Source of the DNA: Pseudomonas sp. ADAK13
Lineage (GTDB): Bacteria; Pseudomonadota; Gammaproteobacteria; Pseudomonadales; Pseudomonadaceae
Direction: 5' to 3'
DNA length: 64,000 bases
Assembly: GCF_012935715.1 (NCBI RefSeq)
Contig: NZ_CP052860.1
Span: 2,046,001-2,110,000, forward strand
The notes beneath the pieces are model-generated. The model was not told the origin of the DNA and made no database searches. It saw only the letters and a list, made by a program, of their open reading frames with translations. The number at the start of each line of letters is the position of its first letter. Position 1 is the stretch's first letter. Shown here in pieces: positions 26,001-34,246 of this stretch. Position numbers and translations under genes: made by a program.

Positions 26001-28344
26001 CCAGGCGCTTGCCCCGCAAGGTGCCGCCCTGGTTGTTGAGGGTGGTCAAGGCCTTGACCAGCACACTGCGTTCGGCGGCGTCGATCACACCGTTGGTGTT
26101 GGTCAGCAGGTTGCTGATGTTGAGGGTGATGTCGCCGTCATTGCTGACCAGCGCGCCCTTGCTGCTGTTGTCGAGGTCTTGCGCGGTGACAGTCAGGGCC
26201 TTGCCCAGCAGGATCCCGGCGCTGTTGCCCAGGCGGTTGCCGGTCAGCAGCAGGTCACCCTCACTTTGAATGCGGCCCTGGGTGTTGAGCAATTGGTCGT
26301 TCAGCACCACGCTCACACCCGGCACACCACCGGCCAGCAACCCGGCACTGCGGTTGTCGAGGCTGCCGGCGCGCACGTCCAGTTGGTCACCGACGATACG
26401 CCCGGCGCGGTTGTCGATCTGCCCGCTTCGCGCATCCAGCAGCAACTGCTTGCCGATGATGGCGCCGCCCTGGTTATCCAGGCTCGCGGCGTGCAGTTCG
26501 ATGTCGCCCTGGGCGGCCTGCAAGTGACCTTTGGCGTTGTTCAGCTGTTGGGCGACGGTCAAGGTCAGCTTGCCGGCATCCGCGCTGAGCACGCCAGCGT
26601 CGTTGTTGCTGAGGCTGCCGAGGGTCGCGGTGAGTTGCCCACCCACCAGCTTGCCGTCCTGGTTGGCGAGGTCGCCGGCGGTGAGGTTCACGTCAGTGCC
26701 AGCCTGGGCATGACCCTGGCTGTTGTTGAAAGCGTTGGTGACGGTGAGGTTGAGCGCGCCTTTTTCGGCACTGATCAAGCCCTTGCCACTGTTGTCGAGG
26801 CTGGCGGCGTTCACCGTCACGACGTCGGCGACAATCTGCCCGCCGTTGTTATTCAGCGCGCCGCTGTTGAGGGTCAAGCTGCCGCCCGCCACCTGGATAC
26901 GGCCCTGACGGTTATCCAGCGAATCGGTTTGCAGCGTCGCCGCCTGCTCGGCACCGAAGCGAATCAACCCGCCCAGGTTGACGATCGCCGGCGCGCTGAT
27001 CGCCAGGCTCTGCTCGCCGAACAGGCGCGCGGTGGCGCCCTGGTTGGTCAGCTTGGCGGTGCTGACGCTGACGGTCTTGGCCTGGATGATGCTGCCCTGG
27101 TTGGTCAGCGCCTGCGCGGCGGTGATCGCCAACGCGCGACTGGCCAGCAGGTTACCGCTGGTGTTCACGGTTTGCGCGTTCACCACTACATCGCCCGTGG
27201 TATTGCGGCTGTTGTCTACCTGCACCCCCGCCTCGATGATGCCCGGGTTGGTGACCTTGACCGCATTGAGTTCGATGCGTTGGCCGGCGGCCAGGCTCTT
27301 CTGGTTGACCAGTTCCTCGGCGCTGCTCACCTGCACATTGCCGGTGGCGTAAACCTTGTCGGTCAGGTTGACGCTTTGCGCGGTGACCTTGAGGTTACCG
27401 GTGGCCGCTGTCTGCGCCATGCTGAGGTGCCCATTGGCATCGAGCTGGATATCGCCGCCGCTGGCAGCCAGTGTGCCGTCGAGCTTTACGCCCACGCCGG
27501 CTTCGGTGCCCACGAGTTTGATCGCCCCGGCGTACATGCCGCCCAGCGCCGAGGAGTCGATGGCCAGCTCGGGCTTGGCGCTGCCGTCATCGGCGCGCAC
27601 GGTGGCTTTCAAACTTTTGGCATCGACGTCGTTACGCCCGGCGATCACGGTCAATTCCCGTGCGTTGATCTGCGCATTGATCTTGGCCGAGCGGGTGATG
27701 ATTTCGAAGCGGTCGACGTTGCTGGCATTCAGGCCCTGGCCGTCGATGGTCACGACGCCGCCGTCAACCTGATAGCGTTGCAACTGGCCACTCGCGTCGA
27801 GCACCGGTTTGCCGGTGGTGAGGGTCACGTTCGGGGTGTTGATAAAGCCGCAACCGCTGCACGTAACGCCATACGGGTTGGCAACGATGACCTTGGCCGA
27901 CTGGCCCGCCACTTCGGTGTAGCCACGCAGTTGGCTGGGGCTGCCGCCGTTGACTTCGTTGAGGATAACGCTGGCCGCGCCGCCCTTGAGGTTGGGGTTG
28001 CCGACGATGTAGCCACCCAATTGGGTGTTTGTGATGGGGCCGTTGGCGTTGTTGAGGATCACGCCGTTGGGGCCGACGTTGTAGTCCTTGAATTGGTTAT
28101 GGGACAAGCCACTGCCATTGGGGGTGGCGATGTTCACCACCGGTACGCCATTGCCGGCCTGGCCGACGGTGGTGCCCGGCGCGCTGACCACAATGCCTTC
28201 GGCCTGGGCCAGCAGCGGCTGCCAGAACAGCGCGTTGGCCAGGATCAGCACCAGGCCACGCTTGGGCAGGCCGAAGAACGAGTCTCGCGGTTTCAGCGCA
28301 GCAGAAGGTTGGCGGGCCAGGAAGGCAAAGTGGCGAACATCCAT
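19999..28344 (-). CDS. cdiA: CdiA: filamentous haemagglutinin-like contact-dependent inhibition toxin
   Basis: A very large (about 2,781 residues) type Vb exoprotein that delivers a C-terminal toxin into neighbouring cells. It has a long signal peptide (about 1-50, ending LLAQAEG), then a TPS domain (about 50-290) with NPNL and NPYGV motifs and a TCSGCGF cysteine pair. Hundreds of residues of haemagglutinin repeats follow ('LDNQGG', 'N-x-GG-x-I-x-G' units, about 300-1130), then a non-repeat middle, a second repeat region (about 1730-2080), a Gly/Ala-rich hydrophobic segment and a pre-toxin region. The usual VENN marker is absent. The last 100-130 residues (after about 2650) form the variable toxin, with GFPDIVDNYA and GRFEWIVD; its activity is not recognised. 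The ATG of MDVRHFAF fits the family better than the one two codons upstream. Confidence 0.93.
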   Translation of the reverse strand: MDVRHFAFLARQPSAALKPRDSFFGLPKRGLVLILANALFWQPLLAQAEGIVVSAPGTTVGQAGNGVPVVNIATPNGSGLSHNQFKDYNVGPNGVILNNANGPITNTQLGGYIVGNPNLKGGAASVILNEVNGGSPSQLRGYTEVAGQSAKVIVANPYGVTCSGCGFINTPNVTLTTGKPVLDASGQLQRYQVDGGVVTIDGQGLNASNVDRFEIITRSAKINAQINARELTVIAGRNDVDAKSLKATVRADDGSAKPELAIDSSALGGMYAGAIKLVGTEAGVGVKLDGTLAASGGDIQLDANGHLSMAQTAATGNLKVTAQSVNLTDKVYATGNVQVSSAEELVNQKSLAAGQRIELNAVKVTNPGIIEAGVQVDNSRNTTGDVVVNAQTVNTSGNLLASRALAITAAQALTNQGSIIQAKTVSVSTAKLTNQGATARLFGEQSLAISAPAIVNLGGLIRFGAEQAATLQTDSLDNRQGRIQVAGGSLTLNSGALNNNGGQIVADVVTVNAASLDNSGKGLISAEKGALNLTVTNAFNNSQGHAQAGTDVNLTAGDLANQDGKLVGGQLTATLGSLSNNDAGVLSADAGKLTLTVAQQLNNAKGHLQAAQGDIELHAASLDNQGGAIIGKQLLLDARSGQIDNRAGRIVGDQLDVRAGSLDNRSAGLLAGGVPGVSVVLNDQLLNTQGRIQSEGDLLLTGNRLGNSAGILLGKALTVTAQDLDNSSKGALVSNDGDITLNISNLLTNTNGVIDAAERSVLVKALTTLNNQGGTLRGKRLDIAAQTLDNDQGQLLAGNQGVSYRGQDLNNRQGMILSGGAAADLTLGTLNNQGGTVQGDSLTVTADSVDNSHDGTKAGSMTALKSDLQLTVEALTNRGGKLFGKEHVTVSGATLDNSANGQISGNQLSLTSRTQLTNQGGLIESNQGLTFNVGNLDNSAGGQLRAMEGASSTLTVTDQLNNQNGILEFGSQAFSLSAGHLNNQAGQLQHAGTGVFSLNTTSLTGSQGSINGLGTADWSFGRVDGLGRVQLNEALHYTSTQGLSLKAGDRLASAKGLTLDVASLDNAGELLSDGDLSVTLTGDMTNSGRLSAQQKLSVVANNLSQNGGRLAGGTTTRITLGGTLDNLGYLTARQQLDIAAAHINNRGTLGSQGNVNLSASNGISNGADTLLFSGGDLTLRGNSFSNLYGDVYSKGNLSFAALDGGMAAGFSNLSGTVESEGNIGISARNVENAKAEFELGQTVTTGSLNWHCGQHCGGHDSFKRGQITINQTFLESAIKDSASARLVAGKDLLIQGDNVQNRYSLLAANGNLSITANDLLNQGAATRTGQNTIVIGTPQRIDTDEWDRMEYLDVPAFNAAVAAGNFDKARFEVLKARSSDWRFSEQSNVTTWTDNGGPGYTATIQAGGAVNLNVARTLQNGTLHTNTLEQLTGTLGDDQTGIPVGGININLSKHVNDATAQAPSSVLPVTSIAPDGRYVPVDYTGESFTPVDPTTAPGFQLPKGDYGLFIKNADPTSHYLIETNPNLTTVAGFFSSDYMLGKLGYSPDNAWRRLGDGQYESRLIRDAVLAQTGQRFLAGGLTSDYDQFRYLMDNALASKDALRLSVGVSLTDQQVGALTHDIVWMENRVVDGQTVLVPVLYLAQADSRNVRGNSLIQGRDLNLMTGGDLINVGTLRASNNLSVASSGSLYTGGLIEAGNNLSLLAQDSIRNSMAGEIRGTQVSLTTLKGDITNDNTAIQVRQGAGMRTLTDSSAGTITARENLAIDAGRDLTNHGALTAGGDADLKAGRDLNLIAVSDTSEIHAISDGGHKSTITTDVKNQAATVTAGGNLSMVAGQDVNIIGSNATAGKDLNIQAGRDFNVASVSDVHNVEGKEKDGKKRIKTADEQTTQLASVLTAGRDFTSQAGRDTTLVASKISAGNEAYLYSGDKLNLLAAENSTHTLYDMKENGGWGAKKEQRDEVTRTTNVGTEIKTGGNLTLISEGDQRYQVAKLDSGNDIILNSGGAIAFEGVKDLHDESHTKSKGDLAWFSAKGKGNTDETLRQSEMIAQGQVVIKAVDGLKIDVRQIDQQTVSQTIDTMVKADPNLAWLKDAEKRGDVDWRQVKEIHDSFKYSNSGLGAGSQIVIAILMAAFVGPLAMTAAAGAGAGVAVAAGAGAVAAGAATNATVSVVNNRGNLGAVFKDVTSSDALKGYTISGVTAGLTAAYFDGWTGTHTDQATKQITGPQLNTWTGVGQFAANQTLQGGTSTLLSKALGQGGSGSEALKTALFNTLAAASFNAVGDYTKKWNIENGSIPKIAIHAMVGGLLAEATGGDFRTGALAAGANEALVVQLNDIVKGDKTLLSMSSQLVGVLAAATQKDADASKLEKGGWVAKNATQYNHQLHKSQADALDEQRRFHPEKADRLNAAACALVSCAESIPTNDETYKDFKALQDRGATFSEEIALLEATGQFGGRSWQDWSDDTLNAHGKAVQVVGASKDTAFGLVGGATAYTGMVMSSPACVGVVTCALPIGLGALGTTSMVGAWDSASRITADFKSSEPDRVLASFFPETFPGESSATSDLAWSTAKSAAQAALFGGASKYFNGKLAGELTTGAKATAEAPKPTSITKVTDEMKADPYHSDWQRYAGNEPRAVGADVVSGDVKGGAALSNDVLVEARIGNGTKGQGSGNKVDQLPNKQVVGADGKPMPVYSELETRNGPYATQEFPSTPVAHGFPDIVDNYANSATKFPLNNGSSIYQALGSYNGVAGRFEWIVDPKLGGVTHRMFVPNGTVNGIPVKP

Positions 28345-28375
28345 TGTCATATTCTCGATGTAACGGGGCGTTGAA

Positions 28376-30097
28376 TTACAGGAAGAAATCCATGCGGAAG
28401 TAGATCGGCGCTTCGCGCTCGCTCATCACTGCCGGGCGTTCCAGGGAATGGGCAAAGGTCACGCTGGTGCTGACGTATTTGCCACGGGCGAACAGCTCCA
28501 GGGAGTTGCTCGAAACCCGGCCATGCACTTCACCGTTGTAACGGTCGTTGCGGATCACGCCCTGGTCATAGCCGACGCTGGCGCCATATTCAGCGAAGGC
28601 CGGGCGCATCCAGTCCCAGGTCACCGGGCGCGCCCAGCGCACGTCGTTGCGCCAGTAGCCGCCGCTGTCGCCGGTGAGCTGCTGGTCTTTGAAACCACGC
28701 ACCGAGGCCGAACCGCCAAGGCTCATGCGCTGCGGGCTGAACAGGATGTCTTCACTGCGTTGGCCGGTGGCCAGGCTGGAGAAACTGAACGACTCGCCCC
28801 ACAGCGTGAACGGCTGCAAGTAGCTGACGGTGGCGGTGTATTTGCGATAGCGCGCGTTGGGCAGGCGATTGCCGTACTGATCGCGCTCGTTTTCGGCTTG
28901 GGCGTCGAAGGCGCCGATACCGTTCTGCATGCCCAGGTCGAGGTTGACGAAAGCATTGCCGATGCGTCGGCCGTGATTGATGCCCAGTTGCAGTTCGCTG
29001 AGGCGGTTACTGCTGGGCTCGGTGCGGATGTCGAGGATGTAGTTGTTGGTGCGCAGGTGCGACAGGCCGACGTTCACCGAGGTCTTGCTCACGTCGTCAC
29101 GATGGATCACGCGCTCGGCGCGCAATTGGTGGTTCTGGTTGTCGCCGTTCTGCTTGAATTTAAAGGCGTTGGTCACGCCATAGGTGCGGTAATCACTCTC
29201 GCTGTAGGTGTAGCTGAAGTTCCACCAGCCCCACGGCACGTTGTAGTAGAGCATGGTGTTTTTCGAGGTCTTCTGGTGATCGCTGACGGCGTCGTGGCCA
29301 CCGCGCAACACCAGTTGATCGGCCAGTCCGAGCGGGCTGTCCCACTCCAGGCCAGCGCCCCATTGCTGTTCGCCGGTGCTTTTCTGCCCGTCGTTATTGC
29401 GCGACAGGCTCGCGCGCCAGGGCTTTTGCGGGACGTTCTTGACCTGTACTTCACTGCCGCCCACCTGGCTGCCGGGGGTCAGTTCCATTTGCGCCTGCTT
29501 GGACGGCAAGCGGTTCAACTGGTCCACCAACTGCTCGATTTCCCGCAGGTTGAGCTGCTCGCCGACCTTGCCGGGAAACGCCATGGCCAACTCGCGTTGG
29601 GACAGGTTGCTGCCGTCGGCACCCTTCAGGCCTTCGAGTTTGCCTTCCACCACCAACACCTGGAGGTGGCCCGTGGAAAGGTCCTGCTGCGGCAGGTAGG
29701 CACGGCTGGTGACCATGCCTTTGTCGATGTAGTAGTCAGTGATCGCCTTGAGCACTTGATTGAGCTGGGAGACGCCCAGGCACTGGCCGATATAAGGCTT
29801 GAGCAGGCGCTCGCGGTCCGTCGCGGGCAGGCTGTCGGCGCCCTTGAGCTCGATGTCTTTGATCGGGAAGCAACGGGTATCGGCCGGGGTGGCAGGCGCC
29901 TGGGGTTTGGCTTCTTTACCGGGCAGGTCCTTGAGTTCTTCAAGGCGCCGGCGCTGTTCTTCCAGCAGGCGGTTTTGCCGGTCGCGGATCAGGTCCTGAT
30001 CGCCAGGCGTAGGCGCCGCCACCGCACTATTGAGTGCGAAGCAAGTCAGCAGGCAAACGCCCAGCAGCAGCCGAGTCCGTGGCAGTAATAAAGACAT
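28376..30097 (-). CDS. cdiB: CdiB: two-partner secretion outer-membrane transporter
   Basis: An Omp85-superfamily, FhaC/ShlB-type beta-barrel of 573 residues that exports CdiA across the outer membrane. The signal peptide (about 1-27) is followed by a charged helix (RQNRLLEEQRRRLEEL), as in FhaC. Two POTRA domains (about 75-225) then recognise the TPS domain, and a 16-strand barrel carries the conserved VRGF motif of the L6 loop (SASVRGFKDQQ). The C-terminus ends in aromatic Phe (RMDFFL). It lies about 30 bases upstream of cdiA in the same operon. The ribosome-binding site in front of its ATG is weak. Confidence 0.93.
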   Translation of the reverse strand: MSLLLPRTRLLLGVCLLTCFALNSAVAAPTPGDQDLIRDRQNRLLEEQRRRLEELKDLPGKEAKPQAPATPADTRCFPIKDIELKGADSLPATDRERLLKPYIGQCLGVSQLNQVLKAITDYYIDKGMVTSRAYLPQQDLSTGHLQVLVVEGKLEGLKGADGSNLSQRELAMAFPGKVGEQLNLREIEQLVDQLNRLPSKQAQMELTPGSQVGGSEVQVKNVPQKPWRASLSRNNDGQKSTGEQQWGAGLEWDSPLGLADQLVLRGGHDAVSDHQKTSKNTMLYYNVPWGWWNFSYTYSESDYRTYGVTNAFKFKQNGDNQNHQLRAERVIHRDDVSKTSVNVGLSHLRTNNYILDIRTEPSSNRLSELQLGINHGRRIGNAFVNLDLGMQNGIGAFDAQAENERDQYGNRLPNARYRKYTATVSYLQPFTLWGESFSFSSLATGQRSEDILFSPQRMSLGGSASVRGFKDQQLTGDSGGYWRNDVRWARPVTWDWMRPAFAEYGASVGYDQGVIRNDRYNGEVHGRVSSNSLELFARGKYVSTSVTFAHSLERPAVMSEREAPIYFRMDFFL

Positions 30098-30281
30098 GTT
30101 CGATCCGTCGAAAAAGCGGGGGCCGGCAAACTAACATCGAACTTCCGGTGGGCCAAGATTCTGGCTTAGTTGGAAACTATGATTAACAGGCCTATAAGTC
30201 GCTGATTATTAACAATAAATAAATCATGCAACGTTTAATCGCTTGCAATTGGAATTTTTATTCCGACAAGCGGTAACAGTT

Positions 30282-30341
30282 TTGATACAACTTTAACGGG
30301 CCACTTACAGTTGCCACTAGTTAGCCATCAAGTTGTATCAA
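30282..30341. repeat. 12-bp inverted repeat upstream of cdiB
   Basis: TTGATACAACTT (30282-30293) and its exact reverse complement AAGTTGTATCAA (30330-30341) lie 36 bases apart in the 304-base AT-rich gap between pgaD and cdiB. Each arm also contains the half-palindrome TTG-N3-CAA. No T run follows, so a simple terminator is unlikely; two operator sites for one regulator, or a folded leader, are possible. The rest of the gap is very AT-rich with no gene, and I could not fix a promoter in it with confidence. Confidence 0.6.
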
Positions 30342-30401
30342 GACTGATTAGTAGCCAAAAGACGAGAAAAGTTCGGGTTAATTTTGTGAATTGGATCCCA
30401 T

Positions 30402-30890
30402 TTATCGGCCTGAAGCCTCTTTGACCCGCTCCTGCCCCGGCACCAGCTTCAATCCTGCTCGCTCGACATGCCGCGACACGTGCGCAGTCACCTCCTGCAC
30501 CCCGCCTTCGTGGTCGTTATGAATCACCAGCACACCCGGGCGACGCAGTTGCTCCAGGTCGCCTTCGCCCAGGCTGAAGCTATGGCTCAGGCGTTGGTCG
30601 CTCAAGGCCTTGGCCGCCGAGCGCCGCCGGGCAAACTGCTTGCCGCGCCGCTGCTGGTAACGCGCCCAACTGATCAACACCACCGCGTTGAACACGGCGA
30701 TCCACAGGTAAATCTGCAAGGTATCCAGCGCCGCAAAAATCGGTGCTTCAACCCGGGGGCCGCCGTGGCTGTCGAGCATCGGTAGCAGCCCGCGCACCAG
30801 CAGGATGATCAGGCCGGCCCAGGCCAGCAGGGTCAGAAATACGTCGATTGCCCACATCACCGGGCGCTGTTGGGTACGGATCAGGTTCAT
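30402..30890 (-). CDS. pgaD: PgaD, PNAG synthase subunit
   Basis: A small inner-membrane partner of PgaC needed for making poly-beta-1,6-N-acetylglucosamine; in E. coli the PgaC-PgaD contact responds to c-di-GMP. Two hydrophobic segments (about residues 11-33 and 55-75) precede a charged cytoplasmic tail with [14 protein letters not shown]. The 162-residue reading starts at MNLIRTQQ, whose ATG overlaps the pgaC stop by 4 bases; a longer in-frame reading to 31058 lies inside pgaC and is rejected. It is the last gene of pgaABCD. Confidence 0.88.
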   Translation of the reverse strand: MNLIRTQQRPVMWAIDVFLTLLAWAGLIILLVRGLLPMLDSHGGPRVEAPIFAALDTLQIYLWIAVFNAVVLISWARYQQRRGKQFARRRSAAKALSDQRLSHSFSLGEGDLEQLRRPGVLVIHNDHEGGVQEVTAHVSRHVERAGLKLVPGQERVKEASGR

Positions 30891-32233
30891 GGTTGCAGTT
30901 CCTTGGTGGGGGCTTTGATACCGCGATCCGGGCTGACCCAGCGCGCGCGTTTCTGGTGTTGGCGGAACAGCACTTTGGGGAAGCTGACCAGGGTGGTGAA
31001 CAGGCTCACCAGCCAGAACACCAGCGGGTACCAGACGGTCCAGAACAGGGTTTTCCACAGGCCCTTTTCATAGCGCCGGTCGATCATGATGCTCACCGCG
31101 AACTGCACCAGGCACACCACCGCCAGCAGCAGGCCGGTAAAGGCCGGCGGCATCAGCGAGTCGACGGCAATGGCGGCGGGCAGCGTCACGACTTTGCCCA
31201 CGGCCCAGAAAATCACCGAGAGCAAAAAGGTGAAGGCCCAGCCGGTGGACAGGCAGTACTCGAACAGCAGTGGCCACAGGTAGCGATGGCGCCATTGCCA
31301 GATGCCCCGGATGTTCTTGAACAGCACTTCGGCGCCGCCCTGGGCCCAGCGCAGGCGCTGCTTCCACAGGCCGCCGAGGGTTTCCGGCATCAGGATCCAG
31401 CACAGCGCGCGGGGCTCGTAGAAGATGCTCCAGTGGTCCAGTTGCAGCTTCCAGCTCACGTCGATGTCTTCGGTGATCATGTCGGTGCTCCAGTAGTCGA
31501 CCCGATCCAGGGCCGCCCGCCGAAACGCCACCACCACGCCGGAGACGGTGAAGATCCGCCCGAATACCCGTTGGGTGCGCTTGATCAAACCGATGATCGA
31601 AGAGAACTCGCCCACCTGTACCCGGCCGATCAAGGTCGAACGCGTACGAATCCGCGGGTTGCCGGTGACGGCCCCCAGGCGCGGGTTGTCGAGCATCGGC
31701 GCCACCAGGTACGCCGCCGTGTTCGGCGCGAGCAACGCATCGCCGTCGATGCACACAAGGTATTCGCTGCGCGCCGCCACCGCGCCCATGCGCAGGGCCA
31801 CGGCCTTGCCCTGGTTCTGCGCCAGGTGCAGCACCCGCAGGCGCGGCTCTTTCAAGGCCAATGCATCGAGCACGGCGGCGGTGTTGTCGCTGGAGCCGTC
31901 GTTGATCGCGATCACTTCGATGTTGCGGTACTGCTGGGCCAACGCGGCGCCGATGGTCTCGGCGGCGTTATCGCCTTCGTTGTAGCAGGGGATCAGGATC
32001 GAGATCAGCGGTTCGCCGGCCAATACCGGCGCCGGGGTGTCGTCAGCCCACGGCCAGTGGCGCTCCCAGTGCAGCCAGAAGTACAGGCCGCCGGCGATCC
32101 ACAAGCCGGACATGAACAGTGGATAGAAGAACACGAAGTCCATCAGGAACTGCCCGGTGACCAGAAAGATCAGGCCCAGGGGCACACCCAATACCAACGA
32201 CAAGACAATAAGCGCGAGGATTCTGTCGAACAT
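30887..32233 (-). CDS. pgaC: PgaC, PNAG glycosyltransferase
   Basis: The inner-membrane family GT2 enzyme that polymerises N-acetylglucosamine from UDP-GlcNAc and helps pass the chain through the membrane. N-terminal hydrophobic segments (about 5-55) precede the catalytic domain, which shows NDGSSDN (111-117), the metal-binding DGD (163-165), TEDIDVSW with the catalytic Asp, and QRLRW of the processive transferases. Further membrane segments lie at the C-terminus. Length 448, as usual. It starts 3 bases after the pgaB stop and overlaps pgaD, so expression is coupled. Confidence 0.95.
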   Translation of the reverse strand: MFDRILALIVLSLVLGVPLGLIFLVTGQFLMDFVFFYPLFMSGLWIAGGLYFWLHWERHWPWADDTPAPVLAGEPLISILIPCYNEGDNAAETIGAALAQQYRNIEVIAINDGSSDNTAAVLDALALKEPRLRVLHLAQNQGKAVALRMGAVAARSEYLVCIDGDALLAPNTAAYLVAPMLDNPRLGAVTGNPRIRTRSTLIGRVQVGEFSSIIGLIKRTQRVFGRIFTVSGVVVAFRRAALDRVDYWSTDMITEDIDVSWKLQLDHWSIFYEPRALCWILMPETLGGLWKQRLRWAQGGAEVLFKNIRGIWQWRHRYLWPLLFEYCLSTGWAFTFLLSVIFWAVGKVVTLPAAIAVDSLMPPAFTGLLLAVVCLVQFAVSIMIDRRYEKGLWKTLFWTVWYPLVFWLVSLFTTLVSFPKVLFRQHQKRARWVSPDRGIKAPTKELQP

Positions 32234-32236
32234 GAG

Positions 32237-34234
32237 TCAAGGATTCCACTGGTTGGAAAGGGCCGGACGCACGGTTTTCAGATCCGGCGAATTCTCCAGG
32301 AAGTTGTCGGGGTAGTAGCCAAAACTGGTCACGCCCTGACGCTTGAGTACGCCCATCCACTCGGCCATTTGGGCGCCGGAAAGGTCCGGGGCGGCCGGGG
32401 TACGCCAGTCCTTGGCTTGCAACTCGAAGACGGTGCGGTGCAGTGCGCCGGGGCGGACCTTGACGGTGGCCACGAGTTTTTCCAGCCAGGCGTTGGAGCC
32501 CTTCAGGTCCTGACCTTCCATCAACGGCATGGCCATCGGCGCGGTCCAGTCGTAGCTGGTGAGGAAGTCGTCGAGGTTCTGCGCGAACCAGGCCTCGCTG
32601 CCGGGGTTGAGCATCGGCTCGGCGAAGATATTGCGTGCGGTCTGCACTTGCGGGCCGCGCAGCGTGCGGACCTTGGCCGTCAGCTCATGGGTGAAGTCGA
32701 TGAGGTAGCGGCTCTTGAACCGCGTCCAGCGCTGCATCACCGCAGGGTCGGCGCGCAGGGCTTCGATGGTGTCGGGCAGGCCGTTGGCGGCGTAGGCCTT
32801 GAGCGCCAGCGGGCTGGCGTCTTCAAAGTCCGACAGCACCGCGTCGTCGTGGAACAGCACACCGTCGATGGCACTGGTGCGGGCCAGGTCTTCGTAGATC
32901 TCACCGATGACCTGCCGCACTTTCGGATCAAACGGCGACAGGCGCTGGTACTGGTCCGGGTCGATGGCGACCTTGCCGGTTTCCGGGTCCCAACGGGTGA
33001 CGCCGGGCAGCTTCGAATCGAGGGCAAAACTGAGCACCGGCATCCAGGCAAACACATTCACGTGAGCCCGGGTGCGCAGTTGCCAGGTGACGCGGTTGAA
33101 CAGGTCGGCGCGCACCGGCAAATGGCGGTTGGGGAAGTACAGCGAATGCACCAGGCCATCGCCCTTGGGGTCGGCGAAAGCTTGCAGGAACACGGTGCTG
33201 GCGCCCATGTCGACCACGCGCTGGATCAGCTTGTCGAGGTTGCGCACCTGTTGTTCCGGGTCCGGGTCGTAGACGTTGTCCAAGTCCACATGCAGCACCC
33301 GCAGCGGCGCTTCGGCCTGGGTCGCGACGATGGCGTTGGCATAGTGCTCGCCGTCCGGGTCGGAGGCCACCAGGAAGCGCGGGCTGCTCATCAGGTTGCC
33401 GAGGCTGTCGAGGCCGTCTTCCAGGGTCAGGGCCATCTGGTAGCCCTGCTCGCCCACCACGGCCAATGAGGTACCGTCGGCAGCGCCATACGGCCACACC
33501 CAGACACGCGGGGCCTTGCCGGTGACGGCGCGGATCTTGTTGGAGATCGCCGTGACGTCGGTGCGCATCCGCGCCTGGAACTGGGCTTCGGTTTCGTAGC
33601 GGTTGGTCTTTGGATCAAAGCGTCGCGTAGTGGCGGCCGGTTGCAGGTTGCCCTGGGGGTTAGCGAGCACGCCCTTGTGATTGGCGTCGGTGTGGGCGGC
33701 GATTTCCACCAGGCCGGACTGGGCGATTTCGCGCACCTGCTGCCAGGTCAGGAAGTCCGAACGCGGCCGTGGCGTGCCGGCGAAATCCACCGGTTGGTTC
33801 AGCGGCGTATCCACCCACGAACCCACCGGCGCCAGCAGCGCGTGCCAGTTGTAGCTGCGCAGGATCGGCATCACACGGGTGTAGAAGCTCGCGTAGCCGT
33901 CATCGAAGCTGAGCATGATCGCCTTCGCCGGCAGCGCCGGACCACCGCTGCGGGCCGCCAGGATTTGGTCAACGGTGACCGGCTGGTAGCCGTTCTCCCG
34001 CAACCACGCCAACTGCTCGATCAAGCGTTCGGTGCGCACCGCCACCACCGCCTGATCGGGGTCGCGGTCCTCGATGTCGTGGTAGGCAATACCGAGAAAA
34101 TGGTTCTTCGGCCACGGCGCTTCGTTGGCAGGCTTTAGCCGCTCGGCGGGTGGAGTGAAAGGCGCGGGTTGCTGGGCGCAGGCGCTGCTCAGCATTAACC
34201 CCAGGGCCAACAGGCAACGGGACAAGACAGGCAT
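32237..34234 (-). CDS. pgaB: PgaB, PNAG N-deacetylase lipoprotein
   Basis: A periplasmic lipoprotein that removes some N-acetyl groups from PNAG so it can leave through PgaA. The signal peptide has lipobox SSAC (Cys19). The CE4-type deacetylase domain (about 45-300) shows HD at 52-53, SFDDGY with metal-binding Asp111/Asp112, and HTDANH with His181 and His186. The C-terminal glycoside-hydrolase-like barrel (about 310-645) binds the polymer. At 665 residues it is the normal length. It lies 12 bases after pgaA and 3 before pgaC. Confidence 0.95.
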   Translation of the reverse strand: MPVLSRCLLALGLMLSSACAQQPAPFTPPAERLKPANEAPWPKNHFLGIAYHDIEDRDPDQAVVAVRTERLIEQLAWLRENGYQPVTVDQILAARSGGPALPAKAIMLSFDDGYASFYTRVMPILRSYNWHALLAPVGSWVDTPLNQPVDFAGTPRPRSDFLTWQQVREIAQSGLVEIAAHTDANHKGVLANPQGNLQPAATTRRFDPKTNRYETEAQFQARMRTDVTAISNKIRAVTGKAPRVWVWPYGAADGTSLAVVGEQGYQMALTLEDGLDSLGNLMSSPRFLVASDPDGEHYANAIVATQAEAPLRVLHVDLDNVYDPDPEQQVRNLDKLIQRVVDMGASTVFLQAFADPKGDGLVHSLYFPNRHLPVRADLFNRVTWQLRTRAHVNVFAWMPVLSFALDSKLPGVTRWDPETGKVAIDPDQYQRLSPFDPKVRQVIGEIYEDLARTSAIDGVLFHDDAVLSDFEDASPLALKAYAANGLPDTIEALRADPAVMQRWTRFKSRYLIDFTHELTAKVRTLRGPQVQTARNIFAEPMLNPGSEAWFAQNLDDFLTSYDWTAPMAMPLMEGQDLKGSNAWLEKLVATVKVRPGALHRTVFELQAKDWRTPAAPDLSGAQMAEWMGVLKRQGVTSFGYYPDNFLENSPDLKTVRPALSNQWNP

Positions 34235-34246
34235 GATCGGACTCTT

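Noticed and set aside
24700..27400. CRISPR-like spacing of short repeats
   Set aside because: The recurring units are codon-level haemagglutinin repeats inside cdiA, variable in sequence and in frame, with no constant repeat/spacer pattern.
24919..28374. 1151-residue plus-strand open reading antisense to cdiA
   Set aside because: It mirrors the repeat region of cdiA in the opposite strand. The product is a low-complexity Val/Gly/Ala/Gln string with no domain, signal peptide or start site, as expected from GC-rich coding DNA.
30388..30401. Partial ATTGGATCC match near the pgaD stop codon
   Set aside because: Only a half match to the palindrome found at 62700, not symmetric, and at the end of an operon rather than in a promoter.
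30848..31058. N-terminal extension of PgaD into pgaC
   Set aside because: The extra residues are out-of-frame pgaC sequence. The ATG at 30890, overlapping the pgaC stop, gives the normal 162-residue protein.
30848..33469. 873-residue plus-strand open reading antisense to pgaC and pgaB
   Set aside because: It is rich in Arg, Gln and His with no recognisable fold, lies wholly over two well-supported genes, and has no ribosome-binding site.
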